The position numbers and the translations under genes are program-made. Below the pieces are notes generated by a model that searched no databases, was not told where the DNA came from, and saw only the letters and a list, made by a program, of their open reading frames with translations. 64,000 nucleotides of DNA from Tubulanus polymorphus (Eukaryota; Nemertea; Palaeonemertea; Tubulaniformes; Tubulanidae): the NCBI RefSeq assembly GCF_964204645.1, contig NC_134030.1, forward strand, positions 9,236,278 through 9,300,277. The letters are read 5' to 3'. This document shows positions 59,049-64,000 of the stretch, in pieces; position 1 is the stretch's first letter, and the number at the start of each line of letters is the position of its first letter.

Positions 59049-61023
59049 ATGACACCTACGACGCTGATACAGATGGTTTTACTGGTATCCGCAGCATTTA
59101 GCCAGGATCAAGCGGATTTCATTCAGGTCACAGGTTACTCCGAAAGCGGATATCTATGTCCGATTGATGCGAAAACCGAGGTCCAATGCGGTAGTATGTG
59201 TTTAAGGTTAGAAACAGCCAAATGTTTCGGGTTCGCATTTGATAAAAAGCGATGTTTGCTATTCACACATGCAGCGTGCGTGTCAACAACATGTTTTGAA
59301 GATGTCGACATTCCCGTATATATTTCTTCTGATGACGGTAAGGAGACTTTTTAAGATTTTTGCAAGCTTCAAATATGATCTAGGTCTACAACATTTCATG
59401 CCTGCCTCACCCATGTATATGCAGAAAGATAGAGTCTAAGAGGGAATATCCATAAAAAGAAACGTTTTTCTAACCGAATACTACTCAACCTCTAGACAGA
59501 ACAACGCATGAAAAAAAAAGTTTTGTGCAAAACGTGTTTTCTGTTTTGATAAAACCAACGTTTTGTCGTGTGAGTTTGGCTTCAATGGTTTATTTCCAAG
59601 TTCTGTGGTTCAAAATCTCATAGATGACAACATCTGTGTGAAATGCCCTGATGAATTAATTCGTAGCTTGATTTTCAGACGGTGTATTTGCAAGCTCTTC
59701 GATTGCCGCTGTCACCAGCCCAATCTCTGAATCGACCAATTCTACGACGTCAGAAGATGCATGTAAATCTGACTTCAGAAGGGTAACGACGTCCGAGGGA
59801 GAATCTTCTTGTTTTAGATTGAACGGTTGGTCGGAACCGACCGACCGCTTGAGCTGGGACGATGCAGTGTCATTCTGCCAGGATACCGGAGACAAATTAG
59901 CCGAACCAGTAACCGTTGAGATGTACGATGAATCTGACCAGCTATTCTGTATCTGTTATCTTTTTAATGATTTGGAAAATCTTAGTACACTTACTGTCTT
60001 ATTTCACCCGAAGAAGAACCGTTTATTTGCACGACAGATTATGACCTTGGATGAATACTAGCACAGGCCTAGGTATGACTTCCCAAGAACCTTAGTGTCT
60101 GATGAACCACAGGTGGGTACACGTAAGGAGCGTAGACCGACGGAGATCACTCTTGAAATAACCACTTCCAAGTGGCCGAAGTTATGACCAGCGCGACGGA
60201 TTAGCTAAGATACTCATTATACGGTCCCTGTTCCTTTTCGTTCCATTCCGGGAAGTATCATATGCCAGTTTAAACATTAATTCTACATGAACGGATATAC
60301 TTCAATCTAATCACGTTTCTAATCACTCATCGCTCGATATTGGCCATAGTTCAATGAACGGTCATTTGAATAATGAAGATAGGTGTACTTGATCCGGTGG
60401 GCGTGTGATATAGGTGATAACGAGATGCGCTCCTATAGTTTCGTTTGAAATTCATACCAGATAAATCCATAAAATATGTCTATACAGTCTATGTTAGCGG
60501 TAATCGGTCATGTTCAAGAACGAATCTTAAATGAGAAGACGCGAGTTTAGTTCACTGGGATTCTAAAAGATTTTCCCGTTTTAAGGTTCTCGACAATCCA
60601 CTTCTGATTTTTGAACTGGGTCCTAAGAGGCGAATTCACCGTTTGATTTGAACTTGAAATATAGAACGAGAAGGATTTTGATGGGACGTTACCCGTTACC
60701 TGGGGCATCGACCTCGAAGAGCGCGAGTGCTGAAAGTAAATAATGACCGCTGGTGTCCGCCAACGAGCTTTCATAAACAATGTAATGAAACAGAATGTGG
60801 AGTCCCCAATATATCAGTGATACTTGTAATATCTTTGGTTTTAGGTGATGGACCACCTAAACTGACTTGGCTGGGTCTCAAAGACCGAGACGGAAATGGA
60901 CCAAATTTACCAGTTTGGCAGAGCATAAACACGAGCATCGGTTACACAAACCGCTGGGACGACGACCCACAATTTCAAAAAGAATGTATAATTCAATTCA
61001 ATTCAATCTTTATTCAGCATTAA
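59049..61023 (+). pseudogene. Second PAN/C-type lectin paralogue, lectin domain truncated by a retrotransposon
   Basis: Exon 1 59049..59337 encodes a leader (LIQMVLLVSAAFSQDQ) and PAN-like domain (CGSMCLRLETAKCFGFAFDK). Exon 2 59679..59948 carries a short Ser/Thr linker and the first half of a C-type lectin domain (CKSDFRRVTTSEGESSC, LSWDDAVSFCQDTGDKLAEP). Exon 3 begins 60845 (LTWLGLKDRDGNG, TNRWDDDPQFQKEC) and is cut at about 60987 by a non-LTR element. The frame then takes 11 element-derived residues and stops at 61021-61023. Phases match the upstream paralogue (phase 1). The exon 2 donor (CTGTATCT) is weak. A shortened secreted protein is still possible, so 'pseudogene' is a best guess; no internal stop is present before the insertion. 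Confidence 0.65.
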
Positions 61024-62365
61024 CATTAATAAAACATTGTTTGCAACTGATACAAATTCGGTAAAATCAAGTATATACATAATAGGAGATAAACAAATAA
61101 TAAAATGAAGCATAATTAACACTAATTACAGATGAGTTAAAACATAATTGAAAATATACAGAACATTAATCGAAGAAATATTAGGACAATGGCAGACCGA
61201 GTTTAATAAATTTGGCTAGCTGAACAATGCTGGTTGTAGGGTTTAGGTTGTCGAAAGTGGAGATTAAACTATTAACGTCTAAGATAGCTATATTTAATTC
61301 CTTTCTCAGATTGGCAACTCTTTTACAAGGGAACAAAAAGTGACATTCATCGTCCAACACATTACAAATATTGCACAAACGATTTTCCTTTTCTATACCG
61401 CGGTGTCTACCTTTTTCAATAATTAAGCTGTGAGTAGACGTCCGTAATTTAGCAACAGCATTTCTGAGGTTAAAATCTTTTAGCACTAATAAATATTTTT
61501 CTAACTTAAAACTTACTTTAACTGCTTTATAAAAATTATAACGGGAATGATCACTTGATCTTATGTCCTTATGCCAGAGATCCACAAAGATAGCTGACAG
61601 ACGCTTTCTAATACCCAGAATAATGCTATTCGAATAATGCCCCAAGTTGTTCCAAACATTTGAGTACCCTAAATTTGATAGAATTGATTTAACGGTAGAT
61701 ATATAATTGAATTTGCCCTCCCTGTCATCTTCATATTGTTCTAGAAAAGACAAGTAGATCAATGATTTGCTATTACCCGACGACATAACTGACCTCCAGT
61801 ACTTCAAAGCTGACATAGTAATCTCAATATAAAGTGGAACCTCTCCCAAGTCACCAAGAATAGGTAAAATTGGAGCCTTAGAATGAAGACCCATTATGAA
61901 CCTAAAAAATCTTGACTGCAGCTTTTGCACTACCCATTTGTTATATGGTAAACCCATATCCGTGAGTGACCCATTTGGTTTCTTTAGAAATGACATATAG
62001 GGCACAACTCCCCAAACTTCACTACCATACATAACTATCGGTTTGAGTAAACTGTTAAAAAGCTGTAGTTGTTGTAGAATACATAAATCCTTGAAACCAG
62101 GCATTTTAGTTAGATTGAAAAGCCCTCTTAAACCCTTACTCAACAGTGAGTCTTGTAGCAGATTGAATTTGCCATTACAATGGATGTTGAAACCCAGATA
62201 GTTGCAACTTTTAACACAATCTATAACATCATCGTTAAAAATGTAGCTATTTGTGCAGTCTAATTTACCCGCTTTGTTAAATTCAACAATACACGATTTA
62301 GGAACATTTACTTCCAGCCCCCAGAATTTACAATAAAGCTCAAGCTTAGACTTACTAGACAGACA
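60987..62365 (-). mobile_element. 5'-truncated non-LTR retrotransposon (LINE), reverse-transcriptase C-terminal part
   Basis: From about 62363 to 61181 the minus strand is open for about 394 codons. It includes ELYCKFWGLEVNVPKSCIVE and a YLGFNIHCNGKF motif typical of the end of LINE reverse transcriptase (the NxxKS and YLG blocks). A long C-terminal region follows, ending in a cysteine/histidine motif (CNICNVLDDECHFLFPC). The 3' tail is ATTGAATTGAATTGAATT, a short tandem tail as in CR1/Rex/RTE-like elements. The open frame without stops suggests recent insertion. Clade assignment is uncertain. No clear target-site duplication was seen. Confidence 0.85.
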
Positions 62366-62419
62366 TTATCTGGAGGATTGTGTTGGAAACAACGTCCTTT
62401 CATCTGCGAACAGTTGTGA
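62366..62419 (+). pseudogene. Separated 3' end of the second lectin's terminal exon
   Basis: Right after the retrotransposon, the plus strand reads LSGGLCWKQRPFICEQL and stop. This matches the end of the upstream paralogue (LAGGKC..MPYICEQ) with the last conserved cysteines. It is the missing end of the lectin domain, about 1.38 kb from its other half. Confidence 0.82.
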
Positions 62420-63417
62420 ATTCAAATATATGTACTTTCTCCCATTCATTTATTATCAGTTGGAAAGTTTGAATAAGTAATGAAGATATAATAAGTATCG
62501 TGTAAATTTGCGAACAAAGATCAAATACATTAAATTTAATGTACACTTTTTGTCATATTCGTGGTAAGTTCTCGTGTATCACTCAACTCCGCAATATCGC
62601 TTTCAGCTTCCTGTGTATATTGTGCTGGTTGGTGACGTGTAATATTTACCTTTCGAGAGGTGGAAAGCAAAATATACACATTCGGTTTCCTTCGATGCCG
62701 TGCTTTAAATGAGTTGCCTGCTCCTTACATGAAATGTTATAATATGAACATTCCAACAGAAACCCGATGACTACTTAAGAATACAGACAAGCGATATGCG
62801 GTACTACGACTTTTGCTTTAGATAGGGCATACGGCATTGACCATTTTTATCAGGAAATTCATCGAAATCAACCATCGTATTTAGAAAAGCATCTTTATAT
62901 CTCGTATTCGTTAACGCATGAATGCATCTAGAGATTTGCGGGGAGCATATATTTTGGGAAGGGCAACGTATCAAAAAGTGTGAACCCTAAACATTGACAA
63001 ATACGATGCATGTTGTTATTTCATTCAGATACATCAGGTAGATGAAACAAGAAATGATACAATATACACATTTCTACGTTTAAAGTGGGCTACAATTTGT
63101 CTGGATATTTTCAATACTTATTACATAACTTCGATTTTCGATAATATACAAACAGAAAACACAATATTCTGTACGTCATTGTAAAAACGATAGCACTTCT
63201 GTTACTCTAGTTGTTGTGTCTTATTCGACGAATTCCAAGTGTATTCCTGCGCGACTGAATGTACTATATCCGGTATCTAACTTCTGAAGTGACGTAACAT
63301 TTGCACTAATAAACCAATATCCTGACTATCGTGTGAGTTTTGAGAGCGTACATATTCGCAAATATTGGCACAAGAACATTGTTAATGTGATCCATTCTCA
63401 GGTCGGCCACCTTCGGA
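62420..63417. other. Intergenic interval before the third lectin gene
   Basis: No gene was seen. A long AT-rich stretch leads to the third leader exon. The original 3' UTR of the broken second gene should start here. Confidence 0.4.
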
Positions 63418-63715
63418 ATGATACATGTAACCGTTTTACAGTTATTTCTACTGGTGTCCTCAGCCTTAGGCGAGGACCAGGGTGATTTCGTTCTAGTAAC
63501 ACATTTTCCTAAATGCGCATACCGCTGTCTCAGCGATGCGAGAACCGAGGCCCAATGCGGTAGTCTGTGTTTGAGGTTAGGTTTGGCCGAATGTTTGGGG
63601 TTCGCATACGATGGACAGCGATGTTCGATACTGACAAACGTAGCGTGCGCATCGGCGACACGGGAAATGGAATTAAACACCGTCGCAAGATCGATCTACG
63701 TAGTCTCTAAATGCG
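63418..63715 (+). CDS. Third lectin-cluster gene, first exon only (leader plus PAN-like domain)
   Basis: ATG at 63418 opens a leader (VTVLQLFLLVSSALGEDQ) and a PAN/apple-like domain (YRCLSDARTEAQCGSLC, LGLAECLGFAYDGQRCSIL). It ends at GCGGTAAGAG in phase 1 after 99 codons, the same phase as the first exons at 54337 and 59049. It is closer to the second paralogue than the first (shared DFxxVT, CGSxCLRL, FA-D--RC). Later exons, with a lectin domain predicted by analogy, would lie beyond base 64000. Confidence 0.78.
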
Positions 63716-63789
63716 GTAAGAGTATTTCCGATTGTATCTTCGATTTTAATGTATGAAATGATTGGGGAGCTGCCCACGCCAGCTATACC

Positions 63790-64000
63790 CGCCAGACGTC
63801 AAGACAAGCACTCATACCTAAATCTACGACGAATTACCCGGTACATGCGTATTCTATTTGAATGTCCCAAATTAAACGATATTTGAAGAGCTCTCCTCGC
63901 ACCTTCTAACACTGTTCAAATGTCACAATTCCCAAATGCTGTAAATAATAGTATCCTAATTAAACTCGCTAGATTTGTAAATATTGGCCTCAAATTACAT
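63790..64000 (+). mobile_element. Decayed LINE C-terminal fragment, related to the 60987-62365 element
   Basis: The plus strand reads RRITRYMRILFECPKLNDI, stop, then RALLAPSNTVQMSQFPNAVN and SILIKLARFVNIGLKLH. This parallels the end of the other element (HFLFPCKRVANLR..TTSIVQLAKFIKLGLPLS). It has an internal stop and much divergence, so it is an older copy. It lies in the first intron of the third lectin gene and is cut by the window edge. Confidence 0.65.

Overview
This window is eukaryotic DNA, almost certainly from a bilaterian invertebrate, with a marine lophotrochozoan or invertebrate deuterostome as the best guess. It is AT-rich. Its genes are split by GT-AG introns, there are many short palindromic (MITE-like) repeats, and the proteins are clearly animal: a SWI/SNF subunit, two cilia proteins and secreted C-type lectins. 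No bacterial, viral, tRNA, rRNA or CRISPR feature was found. Most long open frames on a simple six-frame view are shadows. The real genes were rebuilt by matching exons to known families and checking that splice phases and total lengths stay in frame. || Layout. (1) 43-34128, minus: most of a C2CD2/C2CD2L (TMEM24)-like gene for an ER-anchored lipid-transfer protein, seven exons, running off the left edge. It contains a 19.4-kb intron full of repeats and a very large 367-codon linker exon. (2) 34984-35998, plus: CFAP68 (C11orf1), complete in three exons, head to head with gene 1. (3) 37054-38885, plus: a HOATZ (C11orf88)-like gene, complete in four exons. (4) 40249-53658, minus: a complete 22-exon SMARCC1/2 (BAF155/BAF170, moira) gene for 1018 residues. 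(5) 54337-64000, plus: a cluster of three paralogous secreted genes that start with a signal peptide and a PAN/apple-like cysteine domain. The first ends in a C-type lectin domain after about 760 residues of Thr/Ser-rich mucin repeats. The second has a C-type lectin domain broken by a non-LTR retrotransposon. The third has only its first exon in the window, followed by a decayed fragment of a related retrotransposon. || How the parts relate. CFAP68 and HOATZ both serve motile cilia and sit side by side; from memory their human orthologues both lie at 11q23, so this may be old linkage. The SMARCC gene is an independent housekeeping chromatin gene. The lectin cluster looks like a young, fast-changing family of secreted mucin/lectin recognition proteins. 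All three copies end their PAN exon in phase 1, which makes module exchange easy, and length varies through a 66-bp/264-bp tandem repeat. Non-coding space is dominated by short inverted-repeat elements in at least eight families, some with clear target-site duplications.
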